From positions 1-42,605 of IMG/VR virus record IMGVR_UViG_3300033149_004289: 42,605 nt of DNA; one strand, given 5' to 3'. Positions 6,954 to 16,817 of this stretch are shown one piece after another. Both the position numbers and the translations under genes were made by a program. Numbering within the stretch: position 1 is the stretch's first letter; each line of letters begins with the position of its first letter. Origin of the DNA: a virus. The notes beneath the pieces are model-generated. The model made no database searches. It saw only the letters and a program-made list of their open reading frames with translations, and was not told the origin of the DNA.

Positions 6954-7712
6954 ATGGCTGATGATTTTAATTTTGATGTTGATTTAGACATTGAGGGAAC
7001 TGAAGTTGCAGAAGAAGAAAAAGATAATGCAACGACAGCCTCACAAGAAAGCGATTTACCATATCCTGTCATGGAAGAGGGTGATGGTAAATTTGTCAAA
7101 ATTCCTGTCGATGAGTTTGAAGAACTTAAGCAGGGTTCTATGCGTGCTGAAGATTACACTGCTAAAACACAAACTGTTAGTGCTTTGACTGAAAAGTTAA
7201 GGGAAACTATTGCTGCTCTTGAAGGCGATTTGCAAGACAGCGAAGGGAATGATATCAATGTTGATGATGTTGATTTTAATAATCCTACTTCGGCTGAAGA
7301 TTTGCAGAAGAGAATTGAAGAGCTTGTTAATGAACGGGTTGCTCCTGTTTATGAGGCAGAAGCACGAAGGGCTATTGAAGAAGAAACAAAAGCCTTCAAA
7401 GAGAAATATTCTTTTATTTTTACTGGTGATAAACAGAAAGATGATGAGATTATGAGCCAGATTTATTTAACTGCAGCAACATATTCTCATAGTGATGGTT
7501 CCCCACTTTCACTTGAAGAAGCTTTTGCGGTGGCATTTAAGGATGATTTGCTAAATACTACTTCTTTGTTAGTGCAGAAAGAACGGGAAAGGCGTAAATT
7601 ATGGGGTGCTGAGGCAAATACTAATACTGGTGCTAATGAACCTGTTGTTGCTTCAGAAGAAGATGCAGACAGAGCATTTCAAGAGAAGTTGATGGCATTG
7701 AGGGGATACTAA
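6954..7712 (+). CDS. Capsid scaffold protein (252 aa)
   Basis: Acidic, Glu/Asp-rich, predicted helical, and located between portal and major capsid protein, as expected for a scaffold. The segment F-V-K-I-P-V-D-E-F-E-E-L-K-Q-G-S-M-R-A-E-D-Y-T is typical of phage scaffold-type proteins, and the C-terminus has basic residues (R-E-R-R-K) that usually contact the coat. The ribosome binding site is GGGGAGGC. Expected to guide procapsid assembly and then leave or be degraded. Confidence 0.85.
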   Translation: MADDFNFDVDLDIEGTEVAEEEKDNATTASQESDLPYPVMEEGDGKFVKIPVDEFEELKQGSMRAEDYTAKTQTVSALTEKLRETIAALEGDLQDSEGNDINVDDVDFNNPTSAEDLQKRIEELVNERVAPVYEAEARRAIEEETKAFKEKYSFIFTGDKQKDDEIMSQIYLTAATYSHSDGSPLSLEEAFAVAFKDDLLNTTSLLVQKERERRKLWGAEANTNTGANEPVVASEEDADRAFQEKLMALRGY

Positions 7713-7731
7713 ACTAATATAGGAGGCTACT

Positions 7732-8997
7732 ATGGCTGACAATCTTATTCAATTATATAGTGAATTGGCACAACCGTATTTAGAGGTTGTAAAAAATACC
7801 TTTTATGAAGGTTCAAATATTCTTGACTTGATACTTAAGAAAAGAGCTGTTAAACTTGGGAAGACAGATTTGCTAAAAAATTCTACAATAAAATTACCAA
7901 CTTATTCTGGTTATGAAAAGAAAATCTTTATTGATAATGATGTAGCTCTTTCTGATGATGAGGCCATCAATGGGATTTGGAAGAATGTAAGGGATGAGAT
8001 AACTCCTTATGAACATGAAGTTAGTGGGATAACAGGTAAGGTTTTGCCTGCTAATATTAATCTTGCTGTTAGCATTACAAAAACAAAACTTCAAATAATC
8101 GAAGATTTGTTTAGAGCAAGAAAAGATCAGGAACTTAAACGGGCTATCAACCAGGATTTGGCTAAATTTAAAGCAGATTTAAAGTTTGGGTTGGCTTATG
8201 CTATTTACAATGGCCTTGGTGGTGATGATCCAATGTTTACTGATTATAACGGATACTACACATATCCACTTACATTGCCAAACGGTAGTACTGTAAATAA
8301 GCCTTCAAGACGACAGATTGAAGGTATCTATACGTTTGTGTTGAATAGAAATGCAACCAAATTGTATGGTATTGATACTTCTGTAAATAAGTTTTATAGA
8401 CCAGAGTTCTTTGATTTTGTAACACAAGCTAATTATCCATTTGGTTATGATGCTAAATTTGGCAGTGGTATAACAAAGGCAAGCGAATTACTTGATACTT
8501 CTAATTCTATGACAGCAGGTGTACCTGTAATAATCGATATACTTTCGCAGGTTATATCAAGTATGACTATTGATAATAAGAGACCTGATGTAATATTATG
8601 TAGACGTGATATGTATCAACTGGTTGTAAGAGCAATGAGGGCTACTGAATGGCAGTTGACAGACAGTGCTAAGGAAGTTGAATGGTTGGTTAAGGCTGGT
8701 TATAAAGATCAGATAGTGATTGATGGTGTGCCTATTATACCAGATGATACAAAGAGAAAACATAGGGATGGTACATATACTTATGCTTGTCCTGCAAATG
8801 CATTTTTAGTGCTTGACTTGAGCCAGATTGAATTTGAAGCTCATAAGGATTATAACTTTATCAGCACAGATTGGGAGAAATCACCAACTGTAATTGGTGA
8901 ATATATCAAGCAGTTTGATGCTACTGTTAGGTTTAGTGTTGCTAACAGAAATAAGCAAGGGCTTGTTCAGTTTGGCAATATTGATATGAATGCGTAA
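7732..8997 (+). CDS. Major capsid protein (421 aa)
   Basis: Position after the scaffold, strong ribosome binding site (TAGGAGGCTAC), length of 421 residues and composition identify the coat protein. It begins with a long helix (L-I-Q-L-Y-S-E-L-A-Q-P-Y-L-E-V-V-K-N-T-F-Y-E-G), followed by a beta-rich extended region, resembling the P22-type coat with an HK97 fold. An insertion of about 50 residues with Y-T-Y-P-L-T-L-P-N-G may be a surface domain. It should be the most abundant virion protein. Confidence 0.85.
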   Translation: MADNLIQLYSELAQPYLEVVKNTFYEGSNILDLILKKRAVKLGKTDLLKNSTIKLPTYSGYEKKIFIDNDVALSDDEAINGIWKNVRDEITPYEHEVSGITGKVLPANINLAVSITKTKLQIIEDLFRARKDQELKRAINQDLAKFKADLKFGLAYAIYNGLGGDDPMFTDYNGYYTYPLTLPNGSTVNKPSRRQIEGIYTFVLNRNATKLYGIDTSVNKFYRPEFFDFVTQANYPFGYDAKFGSGITKASELLDTSNSMTAGVPVIIDILSQVISSMTIDNKRPDVILCRRDMYQLVVRAMRATEWQLTDSAKEVEWLVKAGYKDQIVIDGVPIIPDDTKRKHRDGTYTYACPANAFLVLDLSQIEFEAHKDYNFISTDWEKSPTVIGEYIKQFDATVRFSVANRNKQGLVQFGNIDMNA

Positions 8998-9008
8998 GGA
9001 GGTAACTT

Positions 9009-9743
9009 ATGAGACTGTATAGAGGTGATATAAGTAAATATTATACTGAAGAGGTGTGGCCATTAGGTGCTATATCTCAGCAAGATGGCAATGTCTACAA
9101 ATTTGTTAAAGCAACAGGTGAAGCAAAGATTAAGAAATATGATGCTGTGCTTGTAGATGTTGATAATACTGCTACACTTGCTTCATCTACTGGTGATAAG
9201 ACTATTGTAGGTGTTGTGCCTATTGATGTATATATTCCAGCAAGTACTACTTATTACTTTTGGGTTCAGATTGATGGTGTAGCTGATGTAGCAACAACTG
9301 AAAATAATACTACTGATGTTACTGGCAAACCGTTAGTACCATCTTCAACTGCGGGGTCTGTTGCTCAGTATAGCAATAGTTTTGATGCTGCTTCCGATGG
9401 TGCACCTACTGATGCTGAATTGCAGGCTGGATTTGAAGATATACTTGAACAAACATTTTGGGCGTTGAAGGGGTTGGATGCTGTTGGTTATTCAGATGCT
9501 GATGTTATTGGGGATGTTGATGCTACTGTAAGTTACACTCATTCTACTACAACTGTAAGCGGTTCTGGGACTTATTTTACAAGGTGGTTTGTAGTTGGTG
9601 ACATAATAAATATCGCAGGGACAGATTTGACAATTACTGGCATTACGGATGATGAAACTATGGCTGTGAGTGGCGGCAGTGTAGATATAGCAAGTACAAA
9701 TAATTTCACAAGAAAAAGAAAAGTTGTAACCGTAAAGGTTTAG
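9009..9743 (+). CDS. Head decoration or minor capsid protein (244 aa)
   Basis: Directly downstream of the coat gene with AAGGAGGTAACTT as ribosome binding site. Residues 1-150 are rich in Ala, Thr, Val and Asp, with the pattern seen in head-decoration proteins (repeated beta strands, I-V-G-V-V, Y-F-W-V-Q-I-D-G-V-A-D-V). Residues about 175-235 carry the motif T-V-S-G-S-G-T-Y-F-T-R-W-F-V-V-G-D-I-I, a small beta module also seen in phage tail proteins. It probably caps or ornaments the capsid. The exact family is not certain. Confidence 0.6.
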   Translation: MRLYRGDISKYYTEEVWPLGAISQQDGNVYKFVKATGEAKIKKYDAVLVDVDNTATLASSTGDKTIVGVVPIDVYIPASTTYYFWVQIDGVADVATTENNTTDVTGKPLVPSSTAGSVAQYSNSFDAASDGAPTDAELQAGFEDILEQTFWALKGLDAVGYSDADVIGDVDATVSYTHSTTTVSGSGTYFTRWFVVGDIINIAGTDLTITGITDDETMAVSGGSVDIASTNNFTRKRKVVTVKV

Positions 9744-9750
9744 CCTTTAC
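9732..9750 (+). repeat. Small stem-loop around the stop codon of the decoration gene
   Basis: GTAAAGG and CCTTTAC form a 7-bp stem with loop TTTAG containing the TAG stop. It is followed by AAAAAA, not a T-run, so it is not an intrinsic terminator on this strand. It may stabilise the coat-decoration mRNA segment. Confidence 0.4.
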
Positions 9751-9772
9751 AAAAAAGGTCTTAGGTTAGACA

Positions 9773-9794
9773 AGGGTGGGCTACACCCCACCCT
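9773..9794 (+). promoter_or_regulatory. GC-rich hairpin in the leader of the 9815 gene
   Basis: AGGGTGGG-CTACAC-CCCACCCT is a perfect 8-bp stem, unusually stable for this AT-rich genome. It ends 10 nt before the GGAGG of the next gene. No T-run follows, so it is more likely an mRNA stability or expression-step element than a terminator. It could lower transcription beyond the capsid genes. Confidence 0.5.
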
Positions 9795-9814
9795 CTGTAT
9801 TTATGGAGGTAATT

Positions 9815-10111
9815 ATGAGTGCTAAAGATTTGCTTATAAGAGCAAGAGCAAGAAGCAATCTACCAAATAAGAAAAAGAGGAAGGGTTGGATACAACAAGC
9901 AAATATGGGAGTTAATCACGATATTCCAGCAGGTACTTTTTTGAAAAAAGCGGAAGAAATTGTTAGAATTATGTTAAAACTTACTAAAGGCGATGTTGGA
10001 CATGCAATAAGAAAAGTGGTGTTTTACATAAACAGAGCTGGTGGTAATCCACCTAATGCAAAAGAAGTCAAAAAGGCATTGAAGATTTTACAAGAAAGAA
10101 ATAAAAAATAA
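9815..10111 (+). CDS. Small basic virion-operon protein (98 aa)
   Basis: The ATG at 9815 is chosen because GGAGG at 9805-9809 is correctly spaced; the same frame is open further upstream but only through the hairpin leader. The protein is Lys/Arg-rich with two predicted helices and contains R-A-R-A-R-S-N-L-P-N-K-K-K-R-K-G-W and G-G-N-P-P-N-A-K-E-V-K-K-A-L. Its location suggests a head-associated or DNA-contacting protein. Family not recognised. Confidence 0.6.
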   Translation: MSAKDLLIRARARSNLPNKKKRKGWIQQANMGVNHDIPAGTFLKKAEEIVRIMLKLTKGDVGHAIRKVVFYINRAGGNPPNAKEVKKALKILQERNKK

Positions 10112-10146
10112 TTTTACAGGGGAGGCATGAATATGGGGGAGGTAGT

Positions 10147-11271
10147 ATGCGGATATTAAGTTTAGGGATCAATGATATTACACAACCTGTTGATGGATTG
10201 CCTATGTATTTATCTTATTTTGATGAATATTGCACTAAGATGGGTAATAAGTTGTTACATATCAATTTAATTCCAAACAGAATAAAGAAAGATGATGGGA
10301 AAGTAGAGATTAAAGATTTACCAATAAGTGGGAATAGAGTAATAAATGTATATAGTCCATTTCTATTTTTTGATGATTATTCTGATGTATATAAATATAT
10401 TAAAGCGGTAGGGGTTTATGATAGGGCATTAATACAATTTAAACCTGATATTATATTTATGCATGATTGGATGTTTGTTCCTGTTGTATCGATGTTTAAA
10501 AAGAAAACTCCTATTGTTTATTTTGCTCATTTGTTTAATATAGGGCTTGCTAATGTGATTGGTTATGAACCAAGTTCACTTATTCTTAATTCTGAAACAA
10601 TAGGTATGAATAAATATGCTGATGTTATTATTTGTAATAGTGAAAGTGAAATGAATGATATAAATGAAAAATTCCCGCAAACAAGTGGATATAGTTATTG
10701 GGTGCATTTAGGTGTAGATAAGCAGAAGTATGATTATTCTCCTGCAGTTGATAGTAATGTTGTTTTGTACTTAGGCAGGCTTGATCCTCAAAAGGGAATT
10801 GCTCAAATGCTTGAGGATTTTGGCAAAAATGAAATAAAGTTAAAAGAATTAGGGCTTGAATTATGGATTGCAGGGGATGGTTATCATTTTCCTGAAGTTG
10901 CTAAAATGCATTTCAATGGACAGGTTAAGTATTTAGGGCAATTGAGAGGGGGTGATAAGATTGAAGTAATAAAAAAAGTGAAGTATATGATATTCCCTTC
11001 TGTATATGAACCATATGGATTAAGTCTTAATGAAGGTTTAAGTATGGGGAAGATTTGTGTTGCTACGAATGTAGGGGGGCATGCTGAACAAATCAAGAAT
11101 AATAAGAATGGTTTTTTAGTAAAAGATTTTAAGTTATTTGAGAAAATTATTGAGTTAGAAAATAAAAACAAAAAGCAATTAATTAAAGTTATGAAGATGG
11201 CACGTGAAACTGCCAATAATATTGAGGAGCATTTTAAGACTTTATGGAGGTTATTGAATGAAGTTTTATGA
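10147..11271 (+). CDS. GT-B fold glycosyltransferase, GT4/glycogen synthase-like (374 aa)
   Basis: A nearly complete two-domain GT-B enzyme. The N-terminal domain begins M-R-I-L-S-L-G-I-N-D-I and has I-I-F-M-H-D-W. The C-terminal domain has V-V-L-Y-L-G-R-L-D-P-Q-K-G-I, E-L-W-I-A-G-D-G and P-S-V-Y-E-P-Y-G-L-S-L-N-E-G-L-S-M-G, containing the E-x7-E signature of retaining GT4-type transferases that use nucleotide sugars. It sits between capsid and adaptor genes and overlaps the adaptor start by 14 nt, so it is co-translated with virion proteins. It may glycosylate a virion protein, phage DNA or a host surface sugar; nothing here decides which. The ribosome binding site is GGGGGAGGTAGT. Confidence 0.85.
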   Translation: MRILSLGINDITQPVDGLPMYLSYFDEYCTKMGNKLLHINLIPNRIKKDDGKVEIKDLPISGNRVINVYSPFLFFDDYSDVYKYIKAVGVYDRALIQFKPDIIFMHDWMFVPVVSMFKKKTPIVYFAHLFNIGLANVIGYEPSSLILNSETIGMNKYADVIICNSESEMNDINEKFPQTSGYSYWVHLGVDKQKYDYSPAVDSNVVLYLGRLDPQKGIAQMLEDFGKNEIKLKELGLELWIAGDGYHFPEVAKMHFNGQVKYLGQLRGGDKIEVIKKVKYMIFPSVYEPYGLSLNEGLSMGKICVATNVGGHAEQIKNNKNGFLVKDFKLFEKIIELENKNKKQLIKVMKMARETANNIEEHFKTLWRLLNEVL

Positions 11272-12388
11272 AGCATTGGAATGGCTCAGAAGTGATTTAG
11301 ATGACGACAATGAACTTAATTATTTTTTTACAGATTTACAATTAAGTAATTTTCTTGTAAGAGGTTTGCAAGAAACTAATGATAGATTATTAACTGCTCA
11401 TCGTTATCAGTTTATTATTCTTAATCAATATAAAGATGTTTATGATTTAAATCCAGATTTTATAAAAGCGATTCATATATATGACGTGAAAAATCAAACA
11501 GATATAGATTGGAATGAATATGCAAGTATGTTTGCTGTTGGCAATAAAACAACTGCTGTTGCTTATACTGGATATTTAAGGCGAATGAAAATTGACGATG
11601 CAAGACAAAAAATTTATTTTTCAGAACTGCCTGATAGTGATAATGATTATGCTTATACTATTTCTTCTAATGACTTATCTTCTACTCCTTCTACGATTAC
11701 GATAACGGATACTACTAATAGTTTTTCACATTGGTTTGATCCTACGTGGGTTATTATTGAGGGTTATGCGTTAAAGGTAGTAAATATAGATGATATTGAT
11801 AGCACGACTAAAAAACTATATATAAGTGAACAGATTGCTTTAACTAATGATGATGTAGGAATTAATGTCAACTCTGGTGAATTAAAAGAAGTTAGTATAG
11901 TTATAGATTATTATTACCAACCTGCAAAAGATACGTATCTATATAAAGCAACTGGTACTATAACTCTTGAAGCGGGTGAAACAACGTTGGATGTAAGTGT
12001 TAGTCCTTTGAGTAATGGTATTAATGTTGGTGATTATATTTTTATTGAGGATTATGGAGCAAGGGAAGTTATTGGTATAGATGACAATAATTTAACAGTT
12101 ACGATTGAAGAAGAATTTAGTGATGTATTACCTGCTACAACAACAATGTATAGATATTATGTTATAAAAGCACAGGAGGATTTACCTGTTCCTGTAGAAA
12201 TACAGGATATTGTATTACAATATGCTAAATATTACGCAATGTTGCGTTCTGCCGATCTTAATGCAAATAATCAATTAGCGATAGTGACGCGATTAATTGA
12301 AGATGAGAAACATAGACAGTTACAGGAAATAGTTAACAATAGGATGTTAGACGTACAGAAGGATGTATGGGGTGGTTTATATGGCTGA
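11258..12388 (+). CDS. Head-tail adaptor / tail accessory protein (376 aa)
   Basis: The N-terminus (F-Y-E-A-L-E-W-L-R-S-D-L-D-D-D, then helical L-S-N-F-L-V-R-G-L-Q-E-T-N-D-R-L) and the C-terminal helical part (I-Q-D-I-V-L-Q-Y-A-K-Y-Y-A-M-L, then a long amphipathic helix) are like P22 gp4-type connector adaptors. The middle (about residues 130-290) is a beta-rich Thr/Asp/Ile insertion, which makes the protein longer than simple adaptors. It overlaps the glycosyltransferase gene by 14 nt. It probably extends the portal ring and anchors the nozzle protein encoded next. Confidence 0.6.
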   Translation: MKFYEALEWLRSDLDDDNELNYFFTDLQLSNFLVRGLQETNDRLLTAHRYQFIILNQYKDVYDLNPDFIKAIHIYDVKNQTDIDWNEYASMFAVGNKTTAVAYTGYLRRMKIDDARQKIYFSELPDSDNDYAYTISSNDLSSTPSTITITDTTNSFSHWFDPTWVIIEGYALKVVNIDDIDSTTKKLYISEQIALTNDDVGINVNSGELKEVSIVIDYYYQPAKDTYLYKATGTITLEAGETTLDVSVSPLSNGINVGDYIFIEDYGAREVIGIDDNNLTVTIEEEFSDVLPATTTMYRYYVIKAQEDLPVPVEIQDIVLQYAKYYAMLRSADLNANNQLAIVTRLIEDEKHRQLQEIVNNRMLDVQKDVWGGLYG

Positions 12389-15300
12389 GAATATAAGGAT
12401 TAATTTATCGCAAATCAAAGGGATGAATGTCAAACAGTTTGCACACGCAAGCAACGAAGTTGTCAAATTAGTTAATCTAAAGCCTGCTGATAATGGACTT
12501 GAGCAGAGGAATAGTAAGCAGAAGTTATTGGATAAATCGGTATTAGACACTAAAGATTTTGAAAAAAATTATCCCTTTATAAGGCGATTAAATATTCAAG
12601 GAGTTCAGTTTAGATTTATAGATGATACAAAGTTTATTGTTTACAATGTAAATTCACTAACATTAGTGGATATTTATGGTAATGTGTATGATACTTATAA
12701 CATAAGTGAATATGGTTTATCAGCGTTTAAAGTAAAACTTGGTGTCAGCTCTGATAGAACTGAAATTTATTTAAATTGTATTAGATGTGATGTAGATAAT
12801 GATAGATTAGAGTGGGTTATATATGCTTTTAATGTTAATGATAATTCAATATCTTTAATAAAGAATAGTGAGGAAGATTTTATTTATCTTGAATATATAT
12901 TACTTAATAGCGATTATCCTTTTTATACGTATAATAATTTTTATGATAAGGATACTGATTGGGCAATGATTGTATATGAATTACAAACTAATGGAACCCC
13001 TGAATATGAATTTGGAATATATGCATATAATTTGGAAGAAAAATCTGATTTAATTGTTAAACATACACATAATGAGAATGATGGTTATTATATGAGCGGG
13101 ATTTTTTCACCATATTGTGAAGTAATATCGGATTCTGTACATACTTTTTATACTTATGTTATTGATGGAGGTAGCAAATTTAGATATAATGTTTTTACCA
13201 GTAGTGGTTTTTCATCATATGAAGATCATCAATTAATTCCTGGGACTTTTTATAGTGAGGGGACTTATTATTTTGGGGATAATTGGTTGATTTCTATAGG
13301 GGCAGAGACGTATAAAATTTATAAATTAGATTTAATTTATGCAAATTATTCAACTTATGGATTAAACAAGCCATTGCCTTACAAATCAAATCACTGGAAA
13401 ATTTTTATAGATTACAGATGGGAAAATCAAGTTGTGTTATTCACTTTTAATAATAGTCCAAATAATTTCTATTTATTGTCTGATGTTGATGATAATGGCA
13501 ATTTAAATTTATCACCTATTTTTATAAATGCGAACGATGAAAATTATAGGTATATTGCATTAAATTCAAAATATATAATTTTTTCACAGGATATTACTCC
13601 TTATAATTTAGAAATATATTCTTTAATATCGATTATAAGATATAATGTATATTTGTCCAGTTTTAAAACTGGTTTGGACAATCTTGGTTATTTATTATAT
13701 CTTAAAAATAACATTCTTATTCGTGGTCATACACAAATAGTTGAAAATGGAGATATATTTTTAACTAAATTTAGGGATTTATTTATAGTTAGCAGGGAAG
13801 ATCCAGAAGGGGATGTGTCTGATATATTAGGTTTAAGACGTCCTATTACTGTTATTAAAAATAAGACCGATTATCATGATGATGATACAGATTTTATTGC
13901 TTATGATTATGATCCACAAACTAAATGGATATATAATGCTAAACTGATAAGAAAAGATGGTGATATTGGCAGATTGAATAAATATGGTTTTGATGGGGAT
14001 ATCCGTTCTGCTTGGTATACAGATGATGGTAAACTTCGTATGGTTGTTACAGATAACACTAGTGGCAATTATCCGTTTGATTATAGTGATAATGTAGAGC
14101 AAACTGCTTCATTTGGTTCTGATATTGCAAGTGTATGTAGAGCGTATGGTAGGTATGTGGCAGATACTACAACATCACTTTCAGGAGCAAGAACAATAAC
14201 AGGGTTTCCATCATCGAGTGATATCATGAAAGTTTGGGCTAATATTTGTTTCAATGATGGTTCAAAAGACTGGGATTACTTTTTAACATTTTCTTATTAT
14301 TCTTCTTTTGATGAATATTATATTAATATATATTCTTACGATGGGACTACATTAACTAATCTTTTAGCGTTGCAAGATAATGATATATTAGATTTCTATC
14401 CACTATATTTAATTAATTCTGGTAATTATACCAACAACTGGCAAGATGGGGCTTATTTTATAGTTGCTATTCTGCGAACGGATGGACTTTATTATTTAAA
14501 AGTTAAGTTTAATGTAGCAAATACATTAGAGGCATTAAATTATACGAAAGTGTTTGATATGCCTAATCATAACTATACTAAGTTATCTGGTAGGTTTCAA
14601 GAATTTGAGACCGCACAAAATTATTTTGATTATAATTCAGTGTGGGTATTTAATGAAGATGAAGCAGAGGAAATAGCATTTACTATGCAATATGATGATA
14701 CTGATGGCTCGGTTATTGTTGATAATACTGAAGTGTTAGATAAATTCCATAAGAGTAAATTCCCGCAGTTTGATGAAGGAATACTTGATATTGCTGTTAG
14801 GCCATTCAGGTTTGAATATCCTATCAACAAGTCTATTAATACCCCAGTTAGGCCTTATTTTAAGATAGGCACTACAGATACGGTTTTAATAAACACACCT
14901 TCTGATCCTACTTATGATTACAGAGAAAACTTTTATACAGTGCCTGTGCTGAAAAATAGTATAGTGCCAATTGACTTTGATAATAGAATAGATTTTGATC
15001 CTATTAAGTCAATAGATAGTGAAGCTGGGACAATGGTAAGACACTTACACTGGTTATTATATGTATTGCCTTTGCCTGCGATTGATGCTTCAGCTGATGG
15101 ATTAATGTTGTGTAAAGGTTGGTATAATGATAAAGGGGTTTATGAAGTTAAATCTTATGGTTGGAGTCAGACTGGTAAAGTAGATGATTTGATTATAAAA
15201 ATGTTTAATCCTAACGATTTTACGGCTGATAATGTAATTATTTATAATGCTTCTTCAGGGAATTCTATTTTTATTTGGGATAAAAATCAATTTGAACATC

Positions 15301-16817
15301 ATACAAAGATGACAAATCTTATTAATACTACTGATACGGAATATAATAATACTAAGATTGCGAATGAAGATTATGGGGGGTCTGTTATATTTAGCACTGA
15401 TACTTATAGTAATGGTGAGGTTGAGAATGCTTTAGTGACTGAAAGTTTTGATTTAAAAGCAAATACGGAGTATAGGTTAAAATTTAAAGTTAAGGCAGGG
15501 GCAGATGGGGGGTTAGTAGTAAATGTGTATAAGGGAAGTGTTGGAGATACTAATAATTTAATAGACACATATTCAATTGATGTTACAACGAGTTATCAGG
15601 ATATTGAGTATATATTTAGTTTGCCCAATGATGGTAAATATTATTTTGCTTTTGTTTTACAATCTACGTTTAATAATTATACGATTAGTGCGATGAATTT
15701 ATTTATCAATTCTGATTTTACTAAACAGATACAATGGTCGTTGTATAGTGATGAAAAATTTGTAATAACTGATTATGTAGAACATAACGGTATTGGGGTA
15801 TTCGCTGATAATTTGCATAATTCTGTTTATTTTACTGCTGGTGGAATTATGTATATAGATAAAGGAAATGCATTATTACTTGCAAGTCCAATATCACTAA
15901 ATAGTTTTGATTATGGTGTTGTTGTTGGTAGTGAAAAACAAGTTATTCTTGTACAAGGGATTGAAAGTAATGTATTTAATACACAAGTATTGTTGAACAA
16001 TGGAGTAGACAATAGATATAATATTAGTGCTGTTAATAGAAATGCGGTTATTTATAATAATTCTGGGATATTTTTATTTAGGGATGGCGAGTTATTTAGT
16101 ATTGGGGATAATATTTTGCCTTATATACAAAATATAAATGACCGATATGTTACTATTGATCCTGTTGAAAATAAGGTTTATGTTAATATAGATTTGGAAG
16201 CAACAGGCAGACTTGATGTAGATTTTTTAGGAACAGATAGAGATATTTATTTAACCAATGGTTTTGCTGTATATGATTTGAATGTGAAGAGTTGGTATAT
16301 ATATGCTTATGAAGACGATGGGTTATCAAGCGGATTTGTTAGTTTTATCCCGTTTTTAAACAGGGTTGTTGGGGACACTGGTGATGATATAGCGATATTG
16401 GAAGTTAATGATAATACACAAAGAAGCAATGATTTAACTACTGAAAGGATACCAGTTTATATTTTGTTGCGTGAAATGAGTTTTGGGAACCCTATGTATT
16501 TAAAAAAGATACAAAGGATTATAATTGATAATTTAACGTTAAGGGGTTATAATGATATAAAACCTACAGATTATGTGAATATTAAATTTTACCAGAATTT
16601 AGATACTTATCATAAAGATGATAGAGTGTTAAAAGAAATTACGTTAACAAATTTTAAGTATACAAGTATGGGGATACCTATTGATGTAAATGTTTACACT
16701 GGTGCGATAGGTATTCTTATGGCAAGAACGGTAGATAATTACAATCCTAAAATTGTATTTAAAGACTTGATATTAACCTTGCAACGCAAAGTAAATAGAA
16801 AGCAAGGAGGTTGGTAA
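12381..16817 (+). CDS. Very large tail nozzle/hub-like structural protein (1478 aa)
   Basis: The start is ATG 12381 (GGGGTGG just upstream); an in-frame ATG at 12363 is possible. The protein is almost entirely beta-rich, with many Asn, Asp and Tyr. Its C-terminal 300 residues have repeated blade-like strands (such as G-I-G-V-F-A-D-N-L and N-G-F-A-V-Y-D-L-N) and finish with M-S-F-G-N-P-M-Y-L-K-K-I-Q-R-I-I-I-D, similar to the last part of podovirus nozzle/stabilisation proteins (T7 gp12, P22 gp10 type). Those are usually 450-800 residues, so this version carries large insertions. Order after the adaptor supports the assignment. Confidence 0.6.
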   Translation: MAENIRINLSQIKGMNVKQFAHASNEVVKLVNLKPADNGLEQRNSKQKLLDKSVLDTKDFEKNYPFIRRLNIQGVQFRFIDDTKFIVYNVNSLTLVDIYGNVYDTYNISEYGLSAFKVKLGVSSDRTEIYLNCIRCDVDNDRLEWVIYAFNVNDNSISLIKNSEEDFIYLEYILLNSDYPFYTYNNFYDKDTDWAMIVYELQTNGTPEYEFGIYAYNLEEKSDLIVKHTHNENDGYYMSGIFSPYCEVISDSVHTFYTYVIDGGSKFRYNVFTSSGFSSYEDHQLIPGTFYSEGTYYFGDNWLISIGAETYKIYKLDLIYANYSTYGLNKPLPYKSNHWKIFIDYRWENQVVLFTFNNSPNNFYLLSDVDDNGNLNLSPIFINANDENYRYIALNSKYIIFSQDITPYNLEIYSLISIIRYNVYLSSFKTGLDNLGYLLYLKNNILIRGHTQIVENGDIFLTKFRDLFIVSREDPEGDVSDILGLRRPITVIKNKTDYHDDDTDFIAYDYDPQTKWIYNAKLIRKDGDIGRLNKYGFDGDIRSAWYTDDGKLRMVVTDNTSGNYPFDYSDNVEQTASFGSDIASVCRAYGRYVADTTTSLSGARTITGFPSSSDIMKVWANICFNDGSKDWDYFLTFSYYSSFDEYYINIYSYDGTTLTNLLALQDNDILDFYPLYLINSGNYTNNWQDGAYFIVAILRTDGLYYLKVKFNVANTLEALNYTKVFDMPNHNYTKLSGRFQEFETAQNYFDYNSVWVFNEDEAEEIAFTMQYDDTDGSVIVDNTEVLDKFHKSKFPQFDEGILDIAVRPFRFEYPINKSINTPVRPYFKIGTTDTVLINTPSDPTYDYRENFYTVPVLKNSIVPIDFDNRIDFDPIKSIDSEAGTMVRHLHWLLYVLPLPAIDASADGLMLCKGWYNDKGVYEVKSYGWSQTGKVDDLIIKMFNPNDFTADNVIIYNASSGNSIFIWDKNQFEHHTKMTNLINTTDTEYNNTKIANEDYGGSVIFSTDTYSNGEVENALVTESFDLKANTEYRLKFKVKAGADGGLVVNVYKGSVGDTNNLIDTYSIDVTTSYQDIEYIFSLPNDGKYYFAFVLQSTFNNYTISAMNLFINSDFTKQIQWSLYSDEKFVITDYVEHNGIGVFADNLHNSVYFTAGGIMYIDKGNALLLASPISLNSFDYGVVVGSEKQVILVQGIESNVFNTQVLLNNGVDNRYNISAVNRNAVIYNNSGIFLFRDGELFSIGDNILPYIQNINDRYVTIDPVENKVYVNIDLEATGRLDVDFLGTDRDIYLTNGFAVYDLNVKSWYIYAYEDDGLSSGFVSFIPFLNRVVGDTGDDIAILEVNDNTQRSNDLTTERIPVYILLREMSFGNPMYLKKIQRIIIDNLTLRGYNDIKPTDYVNIKFYQNLDTYHKDDRVLKEITLTNFKYTSMGIPIDVNVYTGAIGILMARTVDNYNPKIVFKDLILTLQRKVNRKQGGW

